Below are positions 16,692-25,158 of a stretch of DNA of 35,455 bases, piece by piece. Position numbers and translations under genes: made by a program. Numbering within the stretch: the stretch's first letter is position 1; every line of letters begins with the position of its first letter. The DNA lies in NCBI GenBank assembly GCA_944392715.1, contig CALXXQ010000079.1:1-35455 (forward strand), written 5' to 3'. The notes below the pieces were generated by a model. It worked only from the letters and a program-made list of their open reading frames with translations, searched no databases and was not told the DNA's origin. The stretch comes from an uncultured Brachyspira sp. (lineage in GTDB: Bacteria > Spirochaetota > Brachyspiria > Brachyspirales > Brachyspiraceae).

Positions 16692-16719
16692 TTGCAATTA
16701 AATATAAATTATTTATAAT
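16692..16719 (+). promoter_or_regulatory. Promoter of the GH57/DUF3536 gene
   Basis: TTGCAA (16692-16697), 16-bp spacer, TATAAT (16714-16719). AGGA follows at about 16740 upstream of the ATG at 16752. Confidence 0.65.
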
Positions 16720-16751
16720 CATAAAAATATTTTACTTTCAGGACATTATAT

Positions 16752-19049
16752 ATGAGATACTTGATACTGCATGGACATTTTTATCAGCCTCCTAGGGAAA
16801 ATCCATTTTTAGGAGAAATACAAAAAGAAGCTAGTGCAGCACCTGCTCATGATTGGAATGAAAGAATAACAAATGAATGCTATAGTCCTAATGCATATTC
16901 AAGAATATTAGACGGATACGGAAGAATAAATGATATGTCTAATAATTATGAATATATGAGTTTTAATTTCGGACCTACTCTTTTAGATTATATAGCTAAA
17001 ACTAGAGAAGATTTATTAAAACGTATAATAGAAGCAGATAAGAAAAGTATAGAAAGACTTGGATACGGAAATGCAATAGCTCAAGTTTACAATCATATAA
17101 TACTTCCTCTTGCCAAAAAAGAAGATATGAGAGTTCAAATAAAATGGGGGCTATACAACTTTGAAAAATATTTTGGAAGAAAGTCAAGCGGAATATGGCT
17201 TTCAGAAACAGCAATAAATTTAGATGTTGTAGATGCTTTATATGACTGCGGAGTTAAATTCACAATACTATCTCCTTATCAAGCTCATTATATAAAAAAT
17301 ATAACAACAATAGATGTATCAGGCGGTAAAATAGATACTTCAAAACCTTATTGGCTATATGGACATAATGGTAAAAGAGTTATAGTTTTTTTCTATGATC
17401 CTTATATATCTCAGGCGATAGCATTTGAACATTTATTAACATCTTCTGATAAACTTGCAGAGAGAATAAGAAACTCCTATGGAGAAAGAAGCTTAGTTAA
17501 TATAGCTACTGACGGAGAAAGTTACGGACACCATGAACCTTTTGCTGATATGTGCTTAGCTAGATATTTCAAAGAAAATATTCATTATGATGGTATTACC
17601 CCAACTAATTATGAACATTATTTAAGTATACATCCACCTATGGATGAAGTTGTACTTCATGAAGGAACAGGAGGAAGAGGAACTTCTTGGAGCTGTTCTC
17701 ATGGTGTTGAAAGATGGAGAAGCAATTGCGGTTGCGGAGGATGGGATGGATGTGATTTATCTTGGAGAGGACCTTTAAGAGATGCTTTTGACATTTTGAG
17801 AAAAATGCAAGATAAATTGTTTAATACTTTTTTAAATTTTACTGATGAAACTAGAAATTCTTTAAGAGAGGAATATGTACGTGCCATATATAATGATTTA
17901 GATGCTAAAGATTTATATGAAATATGCAGTAAATATATATCTTTTAAAGAGTTTATATTTTTAATGGAATCTTATAAGTATTCATTATTTGCATATACTT
18001 CATGCGGATGGTTCTTCGAAGATGTATCTAGATTAGAGCCTGTAAAAAATATGCAGTATGCTGAACAGTCTTTTCATTATGCAAGATTATTAGTGAAAGA
18101 TAAAAATTATTCTTTTGTAGATGAAGCTCATAAAGAATTTTTAGAAATGCTTGATAAATCTATAAGTAATAAACCAGAACATCATAGCGCTAAATATTTT
18201 TATGAAAAAGAAGCTAAGGTTGATGTATTTACAAAGATTTATGTAATTAACTATTTTATATTCAATCTTATAGCCAGTGAATACAGAGATGTAAATATTA
18301 ATATATTTAAACATGAAATAAAATCTAAAAAAAAAAAAAAAAATTATATAGAAGGTATATTAATAGATAATATAGCTGCTGATATATACTTTAGAGTTAA
18401 TACTTCAAGCGAAAATCATGAATTTAAAAATCAAATACAAATATCAGAAAATAAAGAACAATTAAATAATAGTACAGTTTATACAATGTATTTGAAAGAT
18501 TTAACTTCAGATATAAGAGATAAATTAGCAGACAGTTTATTTGAAAGCGATATCAAAAAATTAGATACTTTAATGCATCAAATATACCCTGAATATAGAA
18601 AACTTTTCACATATTTCAATTTAAATAATATTACTCCTGATTATGACTATAGAAGAATAATGGGAGCTATGGCCTCTCCAATACTTAGAGAAAAAATAAT
18701 AGAGAGAGGAAGAGATGCTTATAATGAAGTATCTGAAAATCTAAAAGATGCTAGAAATGCAGGAATATTTATATCAAACAGCGGTATATCAAGTTTGATA
18801 GGAGATAATATAAAAAATGCTTTAAATACAATATATAAAACTGGAAATGCTGCTATAATATATGATATTCTTAAAGATGTTAAATTTTTGTCAAACAATG
18901 ATATGCCTATAGACAGAAACACTTTTGAAAATATATTCTATCAAATAATTCAAAAATATAGAAACAGAGAATTACAATTTAATGATAATGAAAAAAATGC
19001 ATTCAAAGAATTAGGATATTGGCTCAATTTTAATATGGACAATATATAA
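16752..19049 (+). CDS. GH57-family glycoside hydrolase with DUF3536 domain
   Basis: 765 aa. The N-terminus ILHGHFYQPPRENPFLGE with NERITNECYSPN is the standard opening of the GH57-like/DUF3536 family, a (beta/alpha)7-barrel. Further family blocks are GIWLSETAINLDVVDAL, IATDGESYGHHEPF (probable catalytic Asp) and HGVERWRSNCGC. The C-terminal half (about 430-760) is the helical DUF3536 region. GH57 enzymes cleave or transfer alpha-glucans, so a cytoplasmic role in glycogen-like polymer metabolism is plausible; there is no signal peptide. Codons 526-531 sit in a run of about 17 A (18327-18343), a slippage-prone tract within a low-conservation lysine stretch. Single-gene unit from its own promoter, convergent with the downstream minus-strand operon. 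Confidence 0.88.
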   Translation: MRYLILHGHFYQPPRENPFLGEIQKEASAAPAHDWNERITNECYSPNAYSRILDGYGRINDMSNNYEYMSFNFGPTLLDYIAKTREDLLKRIIEADKKSIERLGYGNAIAQVYNHIILPLAKKEDMRVQIKWGLYNFEKYFGRKSSGIWLSETAINLDVVDALYDCGVKFTILSPYQAHYIKNITTIDVSGGKIDTSKPYWLYGHNGKRVIVFFYDPYISQAIAFEHLLTSSDKLAERIRNSYGERSLVNIATDGESYGHHEPFADMCLARYFKENIHYDGITPTNYEHYLSIHPPMDEVVLHEGTGGRGTSWSCSHGVERWRSNCGCGGWDGCDLSWRGPLRDAFDILRKMQDKLFNTFLNFTDETRNSLREEYVRAIYNDLDAKDLYEICSKYISFKEFIFLMESYKYSLFAYTSCGWFFEDVSRLEPVKNMQYAEQSFHYARLLVKDKNYSFVDEAHKEFLEMLDKSISNKPEHHSAKYFYEKEAKVDVFTKIYVINYFIFNLIASEYRDVNINIFKHEIKSKKKKKNYIEGILIDNIAADIYFRVNTSSENHEFKNQIQISENKEQLNNSTVYTMYLKDLTSDIRDKLADSLFESDIKKLDTLMHQIYPEYRKLFTYFNLNNITPDYDYRRIMGAMASPILREKIIERGRDAYNEVSENLKDARNAGIFISNSGISSLIGDNIKNALNTIYKTGNAAIIYDILKDVKFLSNNDMPIDRNTFENIFYQIIQKYRNRELQFNDNEKNAFKELGYWLNFNMDNI
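18327..18343 (+). repeat. Homopolymeric A tract (about A17) within the GH57 coding region
   Basis: An unbroken run of A encodes consecutive Lys codons between a Ser and an Asn codon. A change of one base would truncate the enzyme and remove the last third. It is by far the longest homopolymer in the window. Confidence 0.9.
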
Positions 19050-19056
19050 ATAATAT

Positions 19057-19554
19057 TTAATTTGTATTTACTTCTCCAGCATTTGTATTCACTTCATTGG
19101 TATTCATTTCATTAGTATTTCTCATTACTAAACTTCCATTAATTAAGCTTAGTATTACAGTAAAAGAATTATTAGTATAACAATCTACATTTATTCTTAT
19201 AACTCTTCCATCATCAGAAGAATTTTTGGCAAGCTCTATTTTTCCATCTTCTTGTTTTCCAAAATGATAATTTGTAGTAATATAATACCCTTCATTTTTC
19301 CATAAGTAATTAGCATATTTAACACTATAACTAAGCATATCATCAACATTATTAAAGCTAAATATTTTTATATCGCCTTCTTCTATTTCATCTACTCTAG
19401 GATGTATTTCTAAACCTGTAACCTTATTAACAGAAGATACAGCATCATCTCCTATAGTATAAAATTCTTCAAAAGGCTTATCTTTAGAAATAAGCAAATA
19501 TGTTATAATTGATGCTGCTGCAATTACTATTATGGTTGGTATTATTTTCTTCAT
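19057..19554 (-). CDS. Membrane-anchored protein of unknown function with NTNE repeats
   Basis: 165 aa. An N-terminal hydrophobic segment (residues 4-22, IIPTIIVIAAASIITYLLI) followed by a Lys/Asp-rich turn suggests a signal anchor with the rest outside the cytoplasm. The middle is a mixed alpha/beta domain (IKIFSFNNVDDMLSYSVKYA, YYITTNYHFGKQEDGK). The last 20 residues are short repeats, NTNEMNTNEVNTNAGEVNTN, encoded by imperfect 12- and 15-base repeats near 19060-19120. Last gene of an rlmE-rseC operon, 16 bp after rseC. No family recognised. Confidence 0.6.
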   Translation of the reverse strand: MKKIIPTIIVIAAASIITYLLISKDKPFEEFYTIGDDAVSSVNKVTGLEIHPRVDEIEEGDIKIFSFNNVDDMLSYSVKYANYLWKNEGYYITTNYHFGKQEDGKIELAKNSSDDGRVIRINVDCYTNNSFTVILSLINGSLVMRNTNEMNTNEVNTNAGEVNTN

Positions 19555-19570
19555 AAAAAACCTTAAAAAA

Positions 19571-20002
19571 TTATTTTTTTTCTTTATTAAAATCCTCTAT
19601 TACCTCATTTTTGCAAATGATATTAGCTATTATTTTATTATCTTTTTTAAGTTTTTGTATTCCCCAAATAACATATGCAAAAAAAACAATAAAAGAGAAT
19701 ATAGGTCCTAAATTATGTTCTATATTAGATAGCTTGGATATATATTCACCTAAAAAATAGCCAACTATAAGACAAATTAAAGGTATTATATATACAAAAA
19801 AATTAGTCCCCTTTTTTAATTCATCAACTTCTATTACAACACTATCGCCCTTATTAGCATTAATCTTATTAAAAGCTCTAAGAACAACAGGTTTCCCAGA
19901 ATTGCATATAGTACATCCATCGCAGCTGGAACTTCTTTGCAATTCTACTTTAGCTACATTATTACTATATGTCTCTAATACTAAGGCAAATTCTCTTTTC
20001 AT
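19571..20002 (-). CDS. rseC: RseC/MucC-family (SoxR-reducing) membrane protein
   Basis: 143 aa from the second of two adjacent ATGs (20002); the first (20005) is only 2 bases from AGGAG, the second 5. The N-terminal cytoplasmic part has the cysteine pattern SCDGCTIC (family CxxCxxC type) that probably holds an Fe-S cluster or redox thiols, followed by an OB-like strand set (VVLRAFNKINANKGDSVVIE). Two membrane spans follow (about 66-83 and 94-113), the usual RseC topology. RseC proteins act with the Rsx/Rnf electron-transfer complex to keep SoxR reduced in E. coli; no rnf or soxR gene is seen here, so its partner is unknown. Lies 14-17 bp after rlmE. Confidence 0.82.
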   Translation of the reverse strand: MKREFALVLETYSNNVAKVELQRSSSCDGCTICNSGKPVVLRAFNKINANKGDSVVIEVDELKKGTNFFVYIIPLICLIVGYFLGEYISKLSNIEHNLGPIFSFIVFFAYVIWGIQKLKKDNKIIANIICKNEVIEDFNKEKK

Positions 20003-20019
20003 CATTACTCCTTTTAATA

Positions 20020-20601
20020 TTATCGTAACTTTTTAAAATTTTTACAAAATAAAAATACTTCTCTGCTTTCATCTCTTGAACTTTTAGGTTTAAATACATT
20101 AACAGATTCAAAGTATTCATTAAGCTCTTTCTTAAAATCCTGTAAATCCTTTCCATCAAAAACCTTTATAAAAAAATGTCCTCCATCTTTAAGTACATCT
20201 TTAGCAAGTTCAAATATAGATCGGCATAAAGAAATAGAACGAAAATGATTTGTTTCTTTATCTGATGTAGTATTAGGCATAGCATCGCTTACAACAACAT
20301 CAAATAAAATATCATCAAAAGCTGAAATATCTATTTCTTTTATATCACCTAATATAAATTTAAATCTCTGATGAGCAAATGAATTAGGAAGTATATCCAC
20401 ACCTACTACTGAACCTGTCTTTAATATTTTATTAAGCATATATTGACTAAAAGATCCAGGGGAGCAGCCCACATCCAATACCCTATCTGAAGATTTTATA
20501 AATTTAAACTTATTTTGTGCTTCCTCCAATTTAAAAACACTTCTAGCCTTATAATTTTCTTCTTTCGCTTTTTTAAAATAAAAATCCTGTACTTTTTTCA
20601 T
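20020..20601 (-). CDS. rlmE: 23S rRNA (uridine-2552-2'-O)-methyltransferase RlmE/FtsJ
   Basis: 193 aa, standard RlmE length. YKARSVFKLEEAQ carries the first catalytic Lys, LDVGCSPGSFSQYML is the SAM motif, VVSDAMPNTT contains the catalytic Asp, HFFIKVFDG the second Lys and SREVFLFCKNFK the closing Glu, giving the K-D-K-E tetrad of FtsJ enzymes. It methylates the 2'-OH of U2552 in the A-loop of the large subunit, a late step of 50S maturation. First gene of a three-gene unit with rseC and a membrane protein. The Shine-Dalgarno is weak (GGGA, distant), and an ATTT microsatellite lies between promoter region and start. Confidence 0.92.
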   Translation of the reverse strand: MKKVQDFYFKKAKEENYKARSVFKLEEAQNKFKFIKSSDRVLDVGCSPGSFSQYMLNKILKTGSVVGVDILPNSFAHQRFKFILGDIKEIDISAFDDILFDVVVSDAMPNTTSDKETNHFRSISLCRSIFELAKDVLKDGGHFFIKVFDGKDLQDFKKELNEYFESVNVFKPKSSRDESREVFLFCKNFKKLR

Positions 20602-20700
20602 CTATATATAAAAATTCCCAAATAAATAAATAAATTACTATATTCTTAATTCTATTTTTAATAAAAATCAAGCACATATATATAATATAAAATTTAAAAT

Positions 20701-20732
20701 AAAAAAGCAATAGAATATTATCTATTGCTTTT
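20701..20732 (-). terminator. Intrinsic terminator after the TPR/Mrr-like gene
   Basis: Perfect 12-bp stem AAAAGCAATAGA, loop of 6, TCTATTGCTTTT, with a run of T after the stem on the minus strand. It begins 26 bp past the stop codon at 20758. Confidence 0.8.
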
Positions 20733-20757
20733 CTTAATTATAGTAACAAATATAAAT

Positions 20758-22164
20758 TTATAATATCCAATCAAGTTTTTCTTCTGTTCTAGTTACACCA
20801 ACAGGTAAATTAACAAGATTAGATTTATCAACTAAATTTTCTAATCTCTTTATTCCAACTATATCAATTCTTGACATAGCAGCATATCTTATAGCATCAG
20901 GACTAACCATAGCACAAGTTATAAGCATTGTATTAGCAATATTAAGATTTACAGCATACTCATATAAATGTACAAGCTCCTCATTAAATATAGGGCTATA
21001 AGAAGTTCTAAAATAAACTATTTTTTTAGGAGAATGAGCACTAATATTTTCTTTAGCAAAAACTATTAAATATTTTTTATCAGTAGTTTTTAAAGAATAT
21101 GGAATTAATCCTATGCTTGCTACAACTTTTAAAGCTGCATCAGCAAATTCTTCTCCCTCAAGCTTAAAAAACTTTTTGATATTTTCACTATATCTTGAAT
21201 CTTTATAATTATTAAGCTTTTCATTAGCATCTTTATAATTAGGATCTATTACAATTATACCTTCTAATATCTCCATAGATTTATTAATATTTCCAACTAT
21301 ATCATAACATTCTGAAAGAGTATATAGTATAGCTAAATTCAATTCTTTATCATAGCTTTCATAACTTATAGCTTTTTCTAAAGTTTTTATAGCAGACTCT
21401 ATATTTTCTAATTTTATATAACAAAGTCCCATTTCATACAATGATTTAACAGAATATTCTTTATCTTTATAAGAATTAGAATAATATCTGATAGCTGTTT
21501 TAAAATCTTCTCTTCCTCTATGTGCTCTTCCCAAATTATAATTTAATAAACTATCATCAGGGAATTTCTTATATATATTATTCATAGAAGAAATAGCTTC
21601 ATTGAAATTTCCTATATTAACAAAACAGAAAGCCTTATATTTTAATGCTTCAGAATTATTAGGCTGAACATCCAATGCTTCATCAAAATATTTTATAGCC
21701 ATATCATATTGTCTATTTTCATAATATATTATTCCTATTTCTATGGCAGCTATTAATTTATAATCATCAATCTTAAAAAGTGTGAGGTATTGAGATAATG
21801 CCTCCTCTTTTCTTTCTATCTTATTCAAAGATTTAGCCAATGACAATATAGTTTCAGGAGAATCATCTCCATCATCTATAGCATGTCTATATTCTACTAT
21901 AGCAAAAGAATATTCTTCCATATTAGCATAGCAGTCTCCTATCATAGCATGTATTTTTGCTCTTTTTATACCTGCTCTGTCTTTGGATAAAATATCTTTA
22001 AGCTTTAGTAAAGCCATATCATTTTTACCTTCGCTAAGAAATTTATTAACCTTATCAATATCTGAGCCTTTAGCTAATATTTTATTTAATACAAATTTCT
22101 TTACTATCAGTAAAAGTGTAATGAATACACATATAAATACTATAATTGAAATATTATAATTCAT
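20758..22164 (-). CDS. Membrane-anchored TPR protein with Mrr-like C-terminal domain
   Basis: 468 aa. One N-terminal membrane span (about 3-24, ISIIVFICVFITLLLIVKKF) anchors the protein. Residues about 35-320 hold eight or so TPR units (examples: IHAMIGDCYANMEEYSFAIV, AIEIGIIYYENRQYDMAIKY, LLNYNLGRAHRGREDFKTAI). The last 130 residues have a different fold: KKYLIVFAKEN, KKIVYFRT, then LNIANTMLITCAMVSPDAIRYAA and RIDIVGIKRLENLV. That order resembles the C-terminal half of Mrr-type restriction-endonuclease-like domains, but no D-(E/Q)xK catalytic set is visible, so it is probably an inactive relative. Function unknown; TPRs imply protein scaffolding at the membrane. Confidence 0.8.
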   Translation of the reverse strand: MNYNISIIVFICVFITLLLIVKKFVLNKILAKGSDIDKVNKFLSEGKNDMALLKLKDILSKDRAGIKRAKIHAMIGDCYANMEEYSFAIVEYRHAIDDGDDSPETILSLAKSLNKIERKEEALSQYLTLFKIDDYKLIAAIEIGIIYYENRQYDMAIKYFDEALDVQPNNSEALKYKAFCFVNIGNFNEAISSMNNIYKKFPDDSLLNYNLGRAHRGREDFKTAIRYYSNSYKDKEYSVKSLYEMGLCYIKLENIESAIKTLEKAISYESYDKELNLAILYTLSECYDIVGNINKSMEILEGIIVIDPNYKDANEKLNNYKDSRYSENIKKFFKLEGEEFADAALKVVASIGLIPYSLKTTDKKYLIVFAKENISAHSPKKIVYFRTSYSPIFNEELVHLYEYAVNLNIANTMLITCAMVSPDAIRYAAMSRIDIVGIKRLENLVDKSNLVNLPVGVTRTEEKLDWIL

Positions 22165-22255
22165 ATTCTATATTTACTCTATACTCTAAATTTATACTAT
22201 ATATAAATTCGGAATTATTTTATATTCTATTAAAAAAATTTTCAATAGTTTTTTA

Positions 22256-24895
22256 TTATTTACCTTTTATCAATCTAACAAATATTTTTAAAATCTCAGC
22301 AGCAGCAATTACAATAAGAGAAATTCCCACTATTTTTACCCAAGTATTAAAACTTAAAGGTACAGTATTAAAAAATCCTCCCGCATACTGAGTTACCAAT
22401 ATTTGTAATATAAAAGTGATACCCATACTTAAAAGCATCAATTTATTATTTAAAAAGTATTTAAACACACTGTCAAAACCTAATTCCCTGCTATTAAATG
22501 AATTGAATATCTGAAACATTACAAACATGGCAAATAATACTGTAGGCTGCTCTGCTTGTGCAACTTTTAATATATTCAATTTACTTTGAAGCATAAATAA
22601 TGTAATCATAACAGCAGCAGAAAATACTATTTTAAATATCATTCTCTTTGTTACAATACTAGCATTTCTTTTAGTAGGCATTCTTTTCATTAAATTATCT
22701 CTAATAGGCTCAAGACCTAAAGCAATAGCAGGAGGTCCGTCCATAATGATATTTATCCATAATAACTGTATAGCAGAGAATGGCGATTTAAATCCTGTCA
22801 ATGTAGATATAAGAACAACTACAACAGAAGCTAAATTAACTGTAAGCTGAAATTGTATAAATCTTTGGAAATTATCATATATTCCCCTGCCCCATTGAAC
22901 AGCCTTAACAATAGTAGCAAAAGAGTCATCAAGAAGAACTATATCGCTAGCCTCTTTAGAAACTTCAGTACCTGTTATACCCATAGCAACACCTACATCG
23001 GCATTCTTAATAGCAGGAGCATCATTAATACCATCTCCTGTAACAGCAACAACATTACCCATATCTTTTATAGCATTAACAACACGCATTTTTACAGTAG
23101 GAGTACTTCTTGCTATTACTGATATCTTACTTAAATTCTGTTTTAATGTGCTATCATCCATAGCATCAATATCTTTTGCCTCAAGAACAATACTATTTTC
23201 ATTAAGTATTTTTAATTCTCTTGCTATAGCAGTAGCAGTAACTATATTATCACCAGTAAGCATTTTTATATTTATTCCAGCACTTCTGCATTTATCAACA
23301 GCATCATAAACCTCTTTTCTCACAGGGTCTGATATAGCAACAAATCCATCATATATCATATTGCTTTCAAGTTTTTCTCTGATATTCTCTACATTATCAT
23401 CAACTACTTTATGAGCAAATGCTATTACCCTTTTAGCTTCATTTTGGAATTTTTCTATTGCAGCTTCAATGCCTTTTTTCTCATCATCGCTAATACTGCA
23501 CATAGCCATTATCTTTTCAGGGCTTCCTTTAGTAAATACAATAGTTTCATTTTCTACTTTTGCAACTGTTGTCATATTCTTAGTATCAGATGAAAAAGGA
23601 TATTCATATATAGTTTTTGATTTCTCTCTTATCTCTTTATAATTAAATCCAGACTTACTTGCTGCAACTAATAATGCACATTCTGTAGGATTGCCCAAAA
23701 ATTTAGCCTGATTATCCTTATAATCAACATCAGCAGTAGAATTAATAGCAAAGTTCTTTATAATCTTTTCATTTTTTATATTCTCAGGTTCTATATATTC
23801 CCCATTAGCAAATAATTTATTTAATGTCATCTTATTTTCTGTAAGAGTACCTGTTTTATCAGAACAAATAACATTAACGCTTCCTATAGTCTCACAAGCC
23901 ACCATTTTTTTAACTAATGCATTCTGACTAGCCATTTTTATAATATTGATAGATAATGAAACAGCAACTATAGTAGGAAGTCCCTCAGGAACAGAAGCTA
24001 CAATCAAAACTATACTTGTAATGAATGCCTCTGAAATAGTTGTAAAATTAGCATTACCTGTCCTTACAAAATTAATAACTTGAATTATGAATACTATAGC
24101 AGCAGCAGTAATACCAAACATAGCTATTTTTTTACCCAACTGAGCAAGTTTTTCTTGTAAAGGAGTTGATGTCTTTTGTGTTTTAGAAAGCTCTCTTGCT
24201 ATTTTACCAAACTCTGTAGCATCACCAACTGATGTAACTATCATTTTACCATTACCTGTAGTAACGAATGATCCAGAATAAGCCATATTTATTCTTTCAG
24301 CTACTGGAGTTTTTTCATCAGTTAATAAAGCTTCAGAATCTTTTTCTACAGGCTCGCTTTCTCCTGTTAAAGCAGACTCATCTATATTTAATGATACACT
24401 TTCAATAAGTCTTCCGTCAGCAGGAAGTTTATTTCCTGTTTCTATAAAGGCAATATCCCCTACAAGCAAATCTTTTTGATTGATTATCTCTATATTACCA
24501 TCTCTTATAACTTTTACTCTTATATCTTCATTAATACTGTTTAATGCCTCAAATGCTTTGGCACTCTTTCCTTCCATCACTATAGTAATAGTTATAGATA
24601 AACTTATAGCCAAAAATATACCCAAGCATTCTAAAAAATCAGCATGCCCTCCATTGAAATATGCAACTGTATTAACGCTTATTGCTATAATACCAGCAAA
24701 TATAAGCATGAGTATCATAGGCTCTTTCAATGATTCTATTATTTTTTGAATTAGAGTGGCACCTTTTTCTTTTGTGAAGCTATTAGCTCCGTATTTTTCA
24801 AGGCTTTTTTTTCTGCCTTCTTCTGTCAAACCTATTTTAGGATCGACATTCAATGCTTTGACAATATCATCTTTGCTCCCTAAAAAACTATCCAT
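22256..24895 (-). CDS. P-type (type II, PMCA-like) cation-transporting ATPase, Mn2+/Ca2+ efflux
   Basis: 879 aa. Cytosolic motifs are complete: TGES 177-180, phosphorylation site DKTGT 346-350, nucleotide site KGSPE 456-460 and hinge GDGIND 620-625. Transmembrane ligands: PEGL in M4 (303-306); FIQFQLTVN with Asn687 in M5, the Glu771 position of SERCA being Ser; LLWINIIMDG with Asn715 and Asp719 in M6. QFQLTVN and NIIMD resemble plasma-membrane Ca2+ ATPases and imply a single transport site. The yybP-ykoY Mn2+ riboswitch upstream points to Mn2+ export, possibly with Ca2+; annotated homologues are often called calcium ATPase. Shine-Dalgarno GAGAGG precedes ATG 24895. Confidence 0.93.
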   Translation of the reverse strand: MDSFLGSKDDIVKALNVDPKIGLTEEGRKKSLEKYGANSFTKEKGATLIQKIIESLKEPMILMLIFAGIIAISVNTVAYFNGGHADFLECLGIFLAISLSITITIVMEGKSAKAFEALNSINEDIRVKVIRDGNIEIINQKDLLVGDIAFIETGNKLPADGRLIESVSLNIDESALTGESEPVEKDSEALLTDEKTPVAERINMAYSGSFVTTGNGKMIVTSVGDATEFGKIARELSKTQKTSTPLQEKLAQLGKKIAMFGITAAAIVFIIQVINFVRTGNANFTTISEAFITSIVLIVASVPEGLPTIVAVSLSINIIKMASQNALVKKMVACETIGSVNVICSDKTGTLTENKMTLNKLFANGEYIEPENIKNEKIIKNFAINSTADVDYKDNQAKFLGNPTECALLVAASKSGFNYKEIREKSKTIYEYPFSSDTKNMTTVAKVENETIVFTKGSPEKIMAMCSISDDEKKGIEAAIEKFQNEAKRVIAFAHKVVDDNVENIREKLESNMIYDGFVAISDPVRKEVYDAVDKCRSAGINIKMLTGDNIVTATAIARELKILNENSIVLEAKDIDAMDDSTLKQNLSKISVIARSTPTVKMRVVNAIKDMGNVVAVTGDGINDAPAIKNADVGVAMGITGTEVSKEASDIVLLDDSFATIVKAVQWGRGIYDNFQRFIQFQLTVNLASVVVVLISTLTGFKSPFSAIQLLWINIIMDGPPAIALGLEPIRDNLMKRMPTKRNASIVTKRMIFKIVFSAAVMITLFMLQSKLNILKVAQAEQPTVLFAMFVMFQIFNSFNSRELGFDSVFKYFLNNKLMLLSMGITFILQILVTQYAGGFFNTVPLSFNTWVKIVGISLIVIAAAEILKIFVRLIKGK

Positions 24896-24936
24896 TTAAT
24901 TTACCTCTCATTTAATTATTATTTGATAAAAAGCAT

Positions 24937-25002
24937 AAAAAAAGACTCATGCATAAATAAACCATTAAAGATTATTTTTAAAAGTTTATTTATACTTGAG
25001 TC
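24937..25002 (-). terminator. Riboswitch-controlled intrinsic terminator
   Basis: On the minus strand: GACTCA plus ATAAATAAAC pairing with GTTTATTTAT plus TGAGTC, with a small internal loop, then seven T (24943-24937). The 5' arm (25002-24983) contains the 3' strand of aptamer helix P1, so aptamer and terminator are mutually exclusive. It lies 42 bp before the ATPase ATG. Confidence 0.8.
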
Positions 25003-25112
25003 TCATTAATTAAGGCTAGCCAAACTTTTATTGAAATTATGAATATAAATAATAAAAGTTGCGATTGTTGACTTTGCCGCGTAAAATACGCCAATTACTC
25101 CCTCATGAGTAT
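24992..25112 (-). promoter_or_regulatory. yybP-ykoY (Mn2+-sensing) riboswitch aptamer
   Basis: Reading the minus strand 5' to 3': P1 5' arm ATACT(CA)TGAG, conserved loop L1 GGAGTA, hairpin GCGTA-TTT-TACGC, a AAAGTCAACAA segment, a perfect 10-bp stem AACTTTTATT / AATAAAAGTT, then GGCTAGCC, conserved L3 ATGAGA, and P1 3' arm CTCAAGTAT. GGGAGTA and ATGAGAC at the bases of the two arms are the hallmark sequences of the yybP-ykoY class, whose members bind Mn2+ and often precede type II P-type ATPases. Because P1 competes with the terminator, Mn2+ binding should favour read-through (ON switch). Identified by eye, not by covariance search. Confidence 0.8.
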
Positions 25113-25130
25113 TTAATTATGTATGCACAT

Positions 25131-25158
25131 ATTATAACAGATAAAAAAATAATGTCAA
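25131..25158 (-). promoter_or_regulatory. Promoter of the riboswitch-ATPase transcript
   Basis: On the minus strand, perfect TTGACA (25158-25153), 16-bp spacer, perfect TATAAT (25136-25131). Predicted transcription start near 25124, about 12 bases before the aptamer. Confidence 0.8.

Noticed and set aside
22853..24749. Several plus-strand open frames within the P-type ATPase gene
   Set aside because: All are antisense to a full-length protein with every P-type motif; they have no independent support.
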